A stretch of 64,000 bases of DNA. It comes from JAAEPI01 sp964352625 (lineage in GTDB: Bacteria > Bacteroidota > Bacteroidia > Cytophagales > Cyclobacteriaceae). Where the stretch lies: positions 321,465-385,464 of the forward strand of contig CAYGSD010000002.1 of assembly GCA_964352625.1 (NCBI GenBank), given 5' to 3'. Below, in pieces: positions 53,927-62,274 of this stretch; the stretch's first letter is position 1; every line of letters begins with the position of its first letter. Below the pieces are notes generated by a model. That model searched no databases and was not told the origin of the DNA. It worked only from the letters and a program-made list of their open reading frames with translations. The position numbers were made by a program, and so were the translations under genes.

Positions 53927-53944
53927 CGGTTTTGATTAAGTCGG

Positions 53945-53952
53945 CAAATTTA
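53945..53952 (-). promoter_or_regulatory. Candidate -7 box for valS
   Basis: Minus-strand reading TAAATTTG matches TAnnTTTG, 18 bases before the ATG. No -33 element recognised. Confidence 0.4.
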
Positions 53953-54096
53953 GAAACTCCCCCTTTGAGGGGGGCGAAGGGGGGTGTTTTTTTTTGAATT
54001 ATCAATCGCTGTTTGTTTTCCAAATGCATCTAGCCCGTGCGACTGATTAACTATTCAACTAATTAACTAATAACTAAACAAGGAGCGAAGTGACAT

Positions 54097-54120
54097 GGCA
54101 TTCTAAAATCTGTACTCCCG
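54097..54120 (+). repeat. Dispersed repeat, copy A
   Basis: Segment ending TAAAATCTGTACTCCCG; 20 of 24 bases match 63907-63930 (ending TAAAATCCGTACTCCCG). Both copies are followed after 15-35 variable bases by CGGGGCT and preceded by an AAGGAG-containing stretch, so the full repeat is probably 60-80 bases. Confidence 0.6.
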
Positions 54121-54180
54121 TCCTCACCTTTAGCAAGGTATCGGCTCGGCCGGGGCTAGTTTGATACGTCCATTCTCTCT

Positions 54181-54212
54181 GAAGCGTCATTCAGAGTGCA
54201 GCGAAGAATCTC
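54181..54212 (+). repeat. Dispersed GCAGCGAAGA-type intergenic repeat, copy 1
   Basis: Contains GTCATTCAGAGTGCAGCGAAGAATCTC. Related stretches occur at 60256-60291 and 62749-62785. These are short non-coding interspersed repeats of a type common in Bacteroidota spacers. Confidence 0.55.
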
Positions 54213-54269
54213 ATTTTTCTCCTAAATATTATATCATGAAGCTTGAGCCGTTGTTGGTCCCTCCGCCTC

Positions 54270-54319
54270 GGTTTGTGTCCTCACGAAACGAGATGTCGCG
54301 GTTTGTAAGGACACAAACC
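54270..54319. repeat. Inverted repeat with 12-base arms
   Basis: GGTTTGTGTCCT (54270-54281) pairs with AGGACACAAACC (54308-54319) across a 26-base loop that itself holds AAAC and GTTT segments. No T run follows the downstream arm, so it is not a normal terminator. Confidence 0.75.
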
Positions 54320-54357
54320 ACAGTGAGTGCATCCTTATCAGAAAACTTAGATATAGA

Positions 54358-54365
54358 TATATTTG
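54358..54365 (+). promoter_or_regulatory. Candidate -7 box close to a start codon
   Basis: TATATTTG matches TAnnTTTG and ends six bases before the ATG at 54372, so the transcript would be leaderless or nearly so. Confidence 0.5.
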
Positions 54366-54371
54366 CGTACA

Positions 54372-54968
54372 ATGAAGAGATTAATCGCAGTTTTTGGTGT
54401 CCTACTCATTACAATGGAATCTTATGGCCAATACAAAGAAGGTTTTTTGGTTTTTCCTGACGGTCGTAAACAAAAAGGTGAAATTAAAGTAGGGAGTAGC
54501 TCGTGGACCGTTTGGAAGAGTAAGCCTGCACCAGTTATGTTTCGGTTCAGCGAAAACACAGCCGCTTTTAAAGTTAAGGATGATGTTTTAGGACTGATGA
54601 TCGATCAGGATAGTTTTGTTTATAAAACGAATATCCAAGTAGCACCATCCGCGCCACCTTTTAAGCGAGACTTGGCTAAGTTTATTATGAGAGGTAAAAT
54701 CGATTTATTTGAACATTATTCAAGAGCAGCCACAGGACCTGGAGGAGGAATCGGGCCTATAAGCGTCTCAATAACACCTGAAATCACAACATATATTCTT
54801 TGTAAGGGATCTAGATGTATCAGTGTCTATAAAACCAGAGCACAGCAGGATCAAATCCTAGCATTCATTTCTGATAACCCGAACCTAAAAGCGAAACTAG
54901 AAGCCACAAAACCAAACTTTTGGAATATAGAATCCATCGTTAGGCAATATAACTCTAGCACGCCATAA
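54372..54968 (+). CDS. Secreted protein of unknown function
   Basis: 198 residues from the ATG at 54372 (an in-frame TTG at 54363 lies inside the promoter-like box). Signal peptide (LIAVFGVLLITMESYGQ). The mature start YKEGFLVFPDGRKQKGEIKVG resembles the beta-strand opening of many Bacteroidota exported proteins. A Gly-rich loop (TGPGGGIGPISVS) and a helical C-terminus (LKAKLEATKPNFWNIESIVRQY) follow. No family assigned. It is preceded by the repeat-rich spacer. Confidence 0.72.
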   Translation: MKRLIAVFGVLLITMESYGQYKEGFLVFPDGRKQKGEIKVGSSSWTVWKSKPAPVMFRFSENTAAFKVKDDVLGLMIDQDSFVYKTNIQVAPSAPPFKRDLAKFIMRGKIDLFEHYSRAATGPGGGIGPISVSITPEITTYILCKGSRCISVYKTRAQQDQILAFISDNPNLKAKLEATKPNFWNIESIVRQYNSSTP

Positions 54969-55010
54969 CTTGCTGAGTTCATAACGCTTTAAGGAATACA
55001 GTGTAGGATT

Positions 55011-56849
55011 TCAAATCCTCTCAATAAACTCCAGAAAGACTTGCTTATGTCGCTCCATATCCATGTCAGGAGAAAGAGCCACGCGAGCAATGTAATCCTT
55101 GTCGCCCTCCTTGGTTGTTCCTTGTGTCGAGGTGGCCGGAATTGTCCAGTAGCATCCTTTTAGCTGCCCGTAACTGACACAGTACTTACTTTCATTTGGA
55201 ATTTCGCTGATCATCAAATCGATCAGCTTATGATTGAGTGCTCTTTTGTAAGCTTCTCGCTCTTGGTCCGTATTTCCCTTGGTGGGGAGATCCAATGAAA
55301 ATACTGAAGGGGTGAATCCTTTTTCCGCTAATTCCTCTGAGACGAAATTGATTTTTGCCGCGGGTAAATGTTTATTTATGAAGGTCACAAACTCCCGGGT
55401 GTTTTGATAGGCACCTTGAATCCTTTGATTCATAGAAGGCAATTGCTGTGCTAATATTTCAAGCTGCAAATCGGTGGCTTCATTGTCACATAATTTCAGA
55501 TGCAGATCTATTTTTTCCATCAACGCCTCTGCCTTTTTATTAGCTACACAATAGCCCGCCGTACATTTTCCGCCACTAGGAAATTTGGAGCCACTCACAT
55601 AAGCAATCGCTCTAACTGTCGAGAGTATGTCCCCTTCTCCCAAGAAATGCACATTGGGGCAGAAGGTCTGATCTAAAATGAAAACAGGATCGATCGCCGT
55701 ATAGCCAGTTGCGGTTTTACGTTCGGCACTCAGTACGTCTCTTAGTTTGTCCAAGTCCGGAACTTCAACTCTTGGGTTCGTGGGGATTTCGGCGATGATG
55801 TAAGGAATCGTATCCTCAGAAGCGATCTGAGCTAGAATCGAATCAAGACTCGTGACCATGTCGTGACCACCATCCACCAGAAGATCAACCACTTCTACAT
55901 AATCGAGGCAAGCAGCTACTCGTCGTGCTTGGTCGTTGGTGCCACCGTAGCAGTTGGGAGGAACGACAAACTTGATGGCTTTTCCTGCATGATTCTCTTG
56001 TGCATCATGAACCAATCCCATCATTATGGCATATTGGATCGAAAGTCCACTTGAGCCGACAAGAGCCCCAGTCTGTGAATTGGAAATGTTCGAAATTGAA
56101 TCCAAGACTGATGTTTTGTTTGCCTCACGATCGCTTGTCTGATATGGAAAGGATGACTCTACTAGTTGTTTCAGGGCTACCATACAGCTCGATGGTGTCA
56201 TCGCAATCGTCTCTCTTCTTCTCACATGCTGAATCTCAGATATGTACGCTTCGTTGGCTTCTCCATTTACGAGCAAGACACTACCAAGCTGATCGTCAAG
56301 ACTGATGAAAAAGTCAACGGCCGGAGTGAGATGAGAATGACCAATCTTTGCCTCTGATATGAAAACAGTACTACCGTTAAACGCAGGAATATTCTCGACA
56401 TTTTTTGCCCGAACCAAATCAAACTGATAACCATAGACACGCTTGATCACCTCCGCATCAAAGTGCTCAGGTAATTCGCCATCACAAACGATTTGGGTGT
56501 TTTTATTGGATAGTAGGTTTTTTCTAAGCACTGCTAAAATTGGCGTCACCTTAGAAGAAAAGCTGATGACATTTTCTGTCTTCAGGTTATGTAAGCGAGC
56601 CAAAGCCCACTCAAGTACACAAGATAACGGATGACCTAATCGAATATAGTCGTAAGCTGTGGGTAAGTCTCGGAGTGCGGAAGGTTCAGAATTATTACTT
56701 TCAAATAAGGTTTGAAATTGCTCAATAAATTGGGTTTTGGCCAATTCTTCATCGTAAATATCTAATCGATGAGTGGTCAGATTCAACCAGTCAGCTGGCA
56801 TATTCTGGATAACCGCTTTCAGAAAATTGAGCACTTTTTCTTCTTCCAT
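55011..56849 (-). CDS. PLP-dependent enzyme of the Cys/Met-metabolism fold with N-terminal extension
   Basis: 612 residues from the ATG at 56849. The central part (~250-470) is a fold-type I PLP domain: VGSSGLSIQYA near the phosphate site, ILDQTFCP giving the cofactor-binding Asp, and the likely Schiff-base Lys in VSGSKFPSGGKCTAGY. It resembles cystathionine gamma-synthase-like proteins but is some 220 residues longer, with an added N-terminal region. That region (1-~220) includes SYDY-like YDYIRLGHPLSCVLEWALA and SEAKIGHSHLTP. Reaction unknown. It stands alone on the minus strand. Confidence 0.82.
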   Translation of the reverse strand: MEEEKVLNFLKAVIQNMPADWLNLTTHRLDIYDEELAKTQFIEQFQTLFESNNSEPSALRDLPTAYDYIRLGHPLSCVLEWALARLHNLKTENVISFSSKVTPILAVLRKNLLSNKNTQIVCDGELPEHFDAEVIKRVYGYQFDLVRAKNVENIPAFNGSTVFISEAKIGHSHLTPAVDFFISLDDQLGSVLLVNGEANEAYISEIQHVRRRETIAMTPSSCMVALKQLVESSFPYQTSDREANKTSVLDSISNISNSQTGALVGSSGLSIQYAIMMGLVHDAQENHAGKAIKFVVPPNCYGGTNDQARRVAACLDYVEVVDLLVDGGHDMVTSLDSILAQIASEDTIPYIIAEIPTNPRVEVPDLDKLRDVLSAERKTATGYTAIDPVFILDQTFCPNVHFLGEGDILSTVRAIAYVSGSKFPSGGKCTAGYCVANKKAEALMEKIDLHLKLCDNEATDLQLEILAQQLPSMNQRIQGAYQNTREFVTFINKHLPAAKINFVSEELAEKGFTPSVFSLDLPTKGNTDQEREAYKRALNHKLIDLMISEIPNESKYCVSYGQLKGCYWTIPATSTQGTTKEGDKDYIARVALSPDMDMERHKQVFLEFIERI

Positions 56850-57002
56850 AATCTCCGCTTTCAAGCAGGTCGCTAATAGATAGGAATTAGTCGAATTTTA
56901 AAAATTCTTTAAGGCGTTTTTAATGGCTCGTGTAAGCTCCGTTAATCTTTATGAATGATGGAAGAATTAATCGTAAGGAAAATCTCAAACTATTCGTTCT
57001 GT

Positions 57003-58508
57003 TTACTCATCCACTGTAAGCTCTCGAAGCATTTCACTAGCACTTTGATGCTGAGGATTCGATTCTAAGGCTTTTTCTAAACATTGCCTAGCTTGAAGAA
57101 TGTTGCCGTCATGAGCATAAGCTTGCCCTAACAACTCCCATGAGTATTCATCTGGAAACGCCTCTACATATAGCTTGTAGAGTTCTATTACCGCTTTGTA
57201 GTCCTGAGCCTCATTCAGTTCGTTTCCTATTTCTTCGAAATCCCAAGTGACAAAAGGCTTGTAATCTTCGTTGGTTTCAAACTCTCTATATATTTTGAGT
57301 GCAGCTTCAATGCCATTTTTTGTGTATTCGATCGAAAAATACTTCGCCAATGATTTTTTGTCTGTGAGGTATGATTGTCCATTTAGGATGCGCATAGGAG
57401 TGGTGAAAGTATATCTATCAGTGAGGTCATTGTTTGTAAGAAGAATGATGCATTGGTTTTTGGTGATATTCCTAATAAAAAAGGCTCTCCCACCTCTAAA
57501 TCCGCCAGCATGAAACACGGTTTTTCCTTCTGTTTCATCCTTAGCTATTCGCCAAGTAAGTCCTACTTGGGCAGGGTAATTAGATGCAGGATTAATGGTG
57601 TATTCTTTTTCATTTTTAAGCTTGAATGGAGTATACATTTTTGCGACAGACGTTTCGCTTAGTAGATCACCGTTCTGAATACTCGTGTGATACTTGAATA
57701 AGTCAAGTACAGTTGTATGAATGGCGCTTTCTCCATAGTTGTTTACAAAAGTTAGCCTTTCAGCTAAGTCGACTGCCAGAGTATCAATACTTACTAAAGT
57801 ATTTGAAAGCCACTTCGGTTTTCTGTAGTAGGTAACAAGCTTAGCTCCGAGATTGTCAGGTACTCTTCTTTTCTTTAAGAACGTATTGGTCATCCCTGCT
57901 TTTTCGAAAATATTTGTTTCAATGAATTCATTAAAAGAAGTATTAGCAACTTTCTCTACAATTAATGCAAGAAGGATATAATTGGTGTTGGCGTACTTAT
58001 AATCTGTGCCAGCTTCGAAGTAAGGCTCAGGCCTGACTTCTTGAAAAACATTCAAAATTTCTTGATTTGTATATCCCTTTTGGTCGATGCGGTCTCGAAT
58101 TAATGAACTCTGGATGCGGTATAATCCTGAAGTGTGAGTTAGTAAGTTTTCAACTGTAATGTTTGGGTAGGGGAACTCAGGAAAATAAAGATTGATGTTG
58201 TTGTTGAGATTGAGAAGCCCTCTTTCTTCTAGCATCAATATGCATACTCCCGTGAAGGTCTTGGAAACTGAAGCAATATTAAAAATGCTTTTTGAATCCA
58301 GTGGAATGTTGTTTTCTATGCTTGATAAGCCAAAGGATTTTTCATAAATAATTTCGCCTTCTTCAGCGATGAGAACATTGCCGTTGAAACTGTTTTCGGC
58401 GTGGAGTGTCGTTAGGATGTTATCTATTTGCAATATCCTTTCGTCCCCTTTTCTTTGACATGAAGTGACTATTAGCAATAGCATAGCCATTAATACATTC
58501 TTTCTCAT
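57003..58508 (-). CDS. Serine hydrolase of the beta-lactamase/PBP fold with C-terminal TPRs, lipoprotein
   Basis: 501 residues. Lipobox IVTSCQ near residue 17. The SxxK motif is Ser80-Val-Ser-Lys83 (NIASVSKTFTG), YxN is Tyr172-Ala-Asn174, and the third box is HAGG (~residue 334, VFHAGGFRGG). Residues ~425-495 form TPRs (AVIELYKLYVEAFPDEYSWELLGQAYA; NILQARQCLEKALESNPQHQ). Probably a periplasmic esterase or peptidase rather than an antibiotic-degrading enzyme. It follows the AraC gene on the same strand after 112 bases; that spacer holds a palindrome ATAGAATTCTAT (58580-58591). Confidence 0.9.
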   Translation of the reverse strand: MRKNVLMAMLLLIVTSCQRKGDERILQIDNILTTLHAENSFNGNVLIAEEGEIIYEKSFGLSSIENNIPLDSKSIFNIASVSKTFTGVCILMLEERGLLNLNNNINLYFPEFPYPNITVENLLTHTSGLYRIQSSLIRDRIDQKGYTNQEILNVFQEVRPEPYFEAGTDYKYANTNYILLALIVEKVANTSFNEFIETNIFEKAGMTNTFLKKRRVPDNLGAKLVTYYRKPKWLSNTLVSIDTLAVDLAERLTFVNNYGESAIHTTVLDLFKYHTSIQNGDLLSETSVAKMYTPFKLKNEKEYTINPASNYPAQVGLTWRIAKDETEGKTVFHAGGFRGGRAFFIRNITKNQCIILLTNNDLTDRYTFTTPMRILNGQSYLTDKKSLAKYFSIEYTKNGIEAALKIYREFETNEDYKPFVTWDFEEIGNELNEAQDYKAVIELYKLYVEAFPDEYSWELLGQAYAHDGNILQARQCLEKALESNPQHQSASEMLRELTVDE

Positions 58509-58579
58509 TTTTTCGTTTTTAAAATTTATGGACTTGAGGTTATCATGTTTTACATAGTACCAAATCCAAAATTGTGAGA

Positions 58580-58591
58580 ATAGAATTCTAT
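58580..58591. promoter_or_regulatory. Palindrome upstream of the serine hydrolase gene
   Basis: ATAGAATTCTAT, a perfect 12-base palindrome 71 bases before the hydrolase ATG. A looser hairpin, ACTAAAGT / ACTTTAGT (58611-58635), overlaps the end of the AraC-type gene. Either may be regulatory; neither has a T run. Confidence 0.3.
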
Positions 58592-58620
58592 GAAATTGTA
58601 CATTGGGGACACTAAAGTGT

Positions 58621-59454
58621 TTATTGTACTTTAGTCCAGAGTGTTTTTTTATCGCCGAGCTCAGATAGACTTTTGAAAAGCTGTTTTGGGGACAGTCCTG
58701 CTAAGGCTTTATAATTCTTAATAAAGCTTGATTGATCGTAATAATTGCTATTGTAAGCAATGTCGGTAAGTTTTGATTTGGAGTTGTATTGATTAAGAGC
58801 TTGTCTGAATTTAATGACCGCCTTGAAGTCGCTTGGAGAATAGCAAAGATGAGCCTTAAATTTCCTGAGTAGAGTTTTACGATTTATTTGAAGTTCAGCG
58901 GCCATGCTTTGTGCCGAAAAATCGACATTGGACTGAAATTTCCCCAAAACTAGTTTTTTGAAACTCTCGTCTTTAAAGCCAGTGTATTTGCTCAAAAAAT
59001 ACTTGTCTAATATATTTCGTTTTTGCTCTGTAGAGGTTTCTCGATAAATATCAGTGGCGAGTTCATTAAAAGAATCTCCGAAATAATTAAAATTAGTCAC
59101 TATCTCATTCGAAATCTGGGATAGCGGGAGTTTGATAAAATGATTTATCCCTAAGGGCTTGAATACAATTCCAATCTTGTTAACCGATCCTATAATTCTG
59201 ACATACCTTGATTTCTTCACGTTTCTTGTGAATACACATGCAGTGTTCCTGCGATCTAATTGTCGAATGATTCTTCCATTTTCATCCCAGAGGACCTCCG
59301 CATTCCGATAAAAGTTAATGGCGGTTTTATAATGCGGATGATATATTACGGTATACGCTCTATCGGAATTATCAACTTTGTGAAAGTAGTAATGATCTAT
59401 TAACTGTGCTAACTGTTCATTCTTAGGTTCTATTGAAACGAAATCTTCTGTCAT
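58621..59454 (-). CDS. AraC family transcriptional regulator
   Basis: 277 residues. The N-terminal ~175 residues form a beta-rich sensing domain with no clear ligand. Two helix-turn-helix motifs are in the C-terminal ~100 residues: SAQSMAAELQINRKTLLRKFKAH, and LTDIAYNSNYYDQSSFIKNYKALAGLSPKQL shown as LTDIAYNSNYYDQSSFIKNY and LAGLSPKQLF. It may control the serine hydrolase gene just downstream on the same strand. Confidence 0.92.
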   Translation of the reverse strand: MTEDFVSIEPKNEQLAQLIDHYYFHKVDNSDRAYTVIYHPHYKTAINFYRNAEVLWDENGRIIRQLDRRNTACVFTRNVKKSRYVRIIGSVNKIGIVFKPLGINHFIKLPLSQISNEIVTNFNYFGDSFNELATDIYRETSTEQKRNILDKYFLSKYTGFKDESFKKLVLGKFQSNVDFSAQSMAAELQINRKTLLRKFKAHLCYSPSDFKAVIKFRQALNQYNSKSKLTDIAYNSNYYDQSSFIKNYKALAGLSPKQLFKSLSELGDKKTLWTKVQ

Positions 59455-59617
59455 GTCTGAGGTCTAATTTAGGAATGAAGAATGAGTTTTAGAACTTCTT
59501 TGTTCTCCCACTTCTAGGATGAAGCGTATCGACGATAATTCACTCTATTCAACAGCATACATGCACCCATCAATTTTGTTCTCTAAGTAGCCTGAGAAGC
59601 AGTAGAGCATTTAACTT

Positions 59618-60193
59618 TTAAAGAAGTCTTATTCCTAATTGCATATCCGCTAGAATCAGAATCGAGCTAATGACCATTACAATCAAATAAGTGGCTAGAT
59701 GGAATTTCCAATTCAAACGATTCTTTTTCGATATTTTGAAGACAAGAAAGAAGAGAAAACCACTAACAAGTATTGACAAGGTGAAGTTGCCAATTCCTAG
59801 AAATGCACTTATTCTACCCTCATCGTTGAGGCTGATGAAATTCATAAGGCCAGCTAAAAAACGCATGTAAAAAGCTGTGAACAATAGCGGGTAAACGTGC
59901 TTGCTCCAACCTTGATTATTCAAATAATAAAACACAATTGAGCCTTGAAGAATGGTTAAGATTGGCCCTGCAGCAGAAACCCATATTTTATGCAAGTTGG
60001 TAGGGTTCTCACCATCGTTATAGAAGGTGCCGTTCATGGTCATAATCGATTCATAACCTAATAACTTGGCTGTGAGCCAATGGGCAAACTCATGACCTAC
60101 CCAAGTGAAAATAACTGTGATCAAAATGACTAAGACGTAGGATAAGGTGATTTTTTGATTGCTCATGAGGCTGGTTGAAAGTCTTAACCTCAT
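59618..60193 (-). CDS. M50-like membrane metalloprotease family protein
   Basis: 191 residues with about five membrane helices. The zinc motif HEFAH lies in VGHEFAHWLTAKLLGY inside a membrane helix, followed by WVSAAGPILTILQG, the family's post-motif glycine helix. The usual NxxPxxxLDG third-ligand box is not evident; NFISLNDEGR may supply the acidic ligand. It is possibly an intramembrane protease or an inactive homologue. A second ATG at 60166 (MSNQKITL) is an equally good start, giving 182 residues. Confidence 0.78.
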   Translation of the reverse strand: MRLRLSTSLMSNQKITLSYVLVILITVIFTWVGHEFAHWLTAKLLGYESIMTMNGTFYNDGENPTNLHKIWVSAAGPILTILQGSIVFYYLNNQGWSKHVYPLLFTAFYMRFLAGLMNFISLNDEGRISAFLGIGNFTLSILVSGFLFFLVFKISKKNRLNWKFHLATYLIVMVISSILILADMQLGIRLL

Positions 60194-60255
60194 ACGTGGT
60201 TATCAAATCATCGTTACAAAACGAGGACTAGTTAAAGACAGCCACTCTCTTCGCT

Positions 60256-60291
60256 TTATCATTTCGAGGGAAGCGTATTGAAGAGAGATCG
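60256..60291 (+). repeat. Dispersed GCAGCGAAGA-type intergenic repeat, copy 2
   Basis: TATCATTTCGAGGGAAGCG followed by TATTGAAGAGAGATCGA; matches the 62749 copy (TTATTTCGAGGGAAGTG...GCAAAGAGAAAT) over ~30 bases. It lies in the spacer between the protease and secreted Cys/His protein genes. Confidence 0.55.
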
Positions 60292-60412
60292 ACATTAATA
60301 ACGAAAACATCTCATTCATTTCTGATTGTATAGCGAGTTCGCATTGGCTTGATGAAGATGATTTTAAAAAAAAATACTAAATTATACTTCATAACTGAAA
60401 ACAAAATTTATT

Positions 60413-61573
60413 ATGAATTTTCGCATCCTACTAACCTTGCCGAGTTTATTTCTTACCGCCTTATTAGTTAGCGCTCAGATTTGCGCGCCAAACCAGTCAA
60501 ATACATGTGGTAACCAAAACTATACGAGTATAATATCTACAAGTGCTCCGTACAATTGTCATCAATATGTTCGGGCGGCAGTGGTAAAAGGGTGGGTGAA
60601 TATGAGTTCTGGTCAACCTACTGTATCAAACAGTAGTATTCTTGGCCTTCCCAGTTCAAAAATAAAGAATGATGAAAAGTGGATTCAAGTTTCGAGTAGC
60701 AATGCCGATGCGGTTGTTCCTGAGGGGGGAGGAACGGATCATAGTGCTGTACTATTGAATGGAGGTTGGAATTATGTTCATGGCGGAGTTGGTGATTTCG
60801 CATCGACACCTAGTGCGGGCAGCTATTTGTATAAGCATTCTCATGCTACTTATAGTACGACCACATGTGATTTCGATATGTATGCGTATATGCCCAATTT
60901 TGCAAAATCTGGATCTACAGCGACAATGATTGATGGTCAAACAAGAACTTTCTCAATTACTGGATTACCTTCTTTTGTGTCATTGGATTGGGAAGAGGGA
61001 CCATATTTGGATGTCATTGGAAGTAGTACTGGAAGTAGCTTTAAGGTAAAGGCAAATTGCGGAGCATCGAGTTCCTCTACTTGGGTCAAAGGAAAACTAA
61101 GCACAGATTGCATCACTAAAGAATTTGTTTGGAATTTTACACTTTCCTGTTGTTCTGGGACCATTAATAACAGCACGCTGTATACGGTGAACTCAGTTTC
61201 ACAATATTCAAATCAAGTAATTATGGATAGCTATCCGCGTTCTTGGATTAAGACATCAGGAAATGTTGTAAGCTGGTCAACGGCTCAGAGTGGCAGAATT
61301 CTCAATTTCAATATCAACCAAGGATCGTCGGTTTCATTTTCGACAAATGGATGTAATCTGACTTTTTATAGATCCTATGGTGGTTGGGGATTTATGAGGT
61401 CTGACAATTTGGGCAGTAAAACAGATCATTCAATTGAGGTTTATGATATGGTCAGTCAAACAAGACAAAAGCTTGTCGGTTCCTTTACCGAAGAAGATGT
61501 GATCATGAGTCTTGATCCTGGTTTATACGTTATCTCAATAAATGGCAAAAAGAAAAAGGTTTTTGTGAAGTAA
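60413..61573 (+). CDS. Secreted Cys/His (CHAP/papain-like) candidate enzyme with type IX-like C-terminus
   Basis: 386 residues. Signal peptide (LLTLPSLFLTALLVSAQ). The N-terminal half has an NlpC/CHAP-like pair, Cys49 in APYNCHQYVRAAVVKGW and His110 in GGTDHSAVLLNGGWNYVHG, compatible with a papain-like amidase or peptidase. The middle (~155-265) is beta-rich with several Cys, including SCCSG. The end, LDPGLYVISINGKKKKVFVK, resembles a T9SS C-terminal sorting domain. Catalytic assignment is tentative. Preceded by a 219-base AT-rich spacer with a dispersed repeat. Confidence 0.75.
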   Translation: MNFRILLTLPSLFLTALLVSAQICAPNQSNTCGNQNYTSIISTSAPYNCHQYVRAAVVKGWVNMSSGQPTVSNSSILGLPSSKIKNDEKWIQVSSSNADAVVPEGGGTDHSAVLLNGGWNYVHGGVGDFASTPSAGSYLYKHSHATYSTTTCDFDMYAYMPNFAKSGSTATMIDGQTRTFSITGLPSFVSLDWEEGPYLDVIGSSTGSSFKVKANCGASSSSTWVKGKLSTDCITKEFVWNFTLSCCSGTINNSTLYTVNSVSQYSNQVIMDSYPRSWIKTSGNVVSWSTAQSGRILNFNINQGSSVSFSTNGCNLTFYRSYGGWGFMRSDNLGSKTDHSIEVYDMVSQTRQKLVGSFTEEDVIMSLDPGLYVISINGKKKKVFVK

Positions 61574-61664
61574 ATCAGGAGATCAATTTAGTTCCAATTG
61601 CCGCTAGGAAGTTGTTTCGTGTACTTTGTGGTTTGTTAGAAGTCTGACAATTTAAGTACGATCA

Positions 61665-62183
61665 TCATTTCTTTTTCAGTACCAATCCCGTCACTGCGGC
61701 AACCAAAATGCCTAATGGTAAAATCTCCATAAGGGTCAATGGAATCCGGTAAATCGGATATTGGTAACGATCCATCCATATGGCCATCTCGTCCGTTTTG
61801 ACTTTTATCTCCTGGGTTGATAGCCCAGCTTCTTTGTAGCCGTTGATCAGGTACTCATAATATTTATCACCGAAATCTGCCGCAAAGTTGGGGTAGTAGA
61901 TTTCCCAGCCGATCACATAAATAGCAGAGGCTACCAGCACCACAATCATCCCATTCAGGAAGGCTTGTCCGAACGAAATCTTACCGCCAAGTACCGTATC
62001 TCGGTAACGCTTCACGCCGAAGAAAACTGTGGAGAGAGCAAGGAGCATCGCCGTGTAGCCAAGGATTTCAGCCTTGCTAAAATCAAAGATCTCAGACTGA
62101 AAGAGGGAATGAGAAATGAACCAGAAGATCGTGTTGATGAGTCCTGCTAGCAGACCCCAATAGATTAGTGCTTGTTTTTTCAT
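61665..62183 (-). CDS. DUF4199 membrane protein
   Basis: 172 residues with four membrane helices (ALIYWGLLAGLINTIFWFI; ILGYTAMLLALSTVFFGVK; ISFGQAFLNGMIVVLVASAIYV; LTLMEILPLGILVAAVTGLVL). A DUF4199 signature, VKRYRDTVLGGKISFGQAF, lies in the second loop. Function unknown. It lies 91 bases downstream of the membrane LuxR-type gene on the same strand, a frequent pairing in Bacteroidota. Confidence 0.88.
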   Translation of the reverse strand: MKKQALIYWGLLAGLINTIFWFISHSLFQSEIFDFSKAEILGYTAMLLALSTVFFGVKRYRDTVLGGKISFGQAFLNGMIVVLVASAIYVIGWEIYYPNFAADFGDKYYEYLINGYKEAGLSTQEIKVKTDEMAIWMDRYQYPIYRIPLTLMEILPLGILVAAVTGLVLKKK

Positions 62184-62274
62184 GATTTCTTTTTTGAGGC
62201 TAAAGACAGGAAACCAACCGAAACTTCAGTCATACTTTCGGGTGATTTTGCTGTCTCATTCTTTTGGGTGAGGG

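Larger units (their letters stand above)
53927..54371. other. Repeat-rich intergenic region (445 bp)
   Basis: No convincing gene. It contains the valS -7 box, a C/G-run hairpin (53957-53986, CCCCCTTTGAGGGGG followed by GAAGGGGGG) and an AT-rich stretch with repeated ACTAATTAACTAAT. It also has a copy of the dispersed GTACTCCCG repeat, a copy of the TCATT...GCAGCGAAGA repeat, a 12-base inverted repeat (54270-54319) and a TATATTTG promoter box. Short frames here (e.g. 54161-54460) run through these repeats and are rejected. Confidence 0.7.

Noticed and set aside
53957..53986. C/G-run hairpin as terminator
   Set aside because: It lies upstream of valS, not after a gene, and resembles the common CCCCTTTGAGGGG spacer repeat; T run follows only on the plus strand, where no gene ends.
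51255..53997. Plus-strand frames of 60-157 codons across valS
   Set aside because: All are antisense to conserved synthetase motifs and have atypical composition.
54161..54460. Open frame of 99 codons in the spacer
   Set aside because: It translates the dispersed repeats and inverted repeat, and overlaps the better-supported gene at 54372 in another frame.
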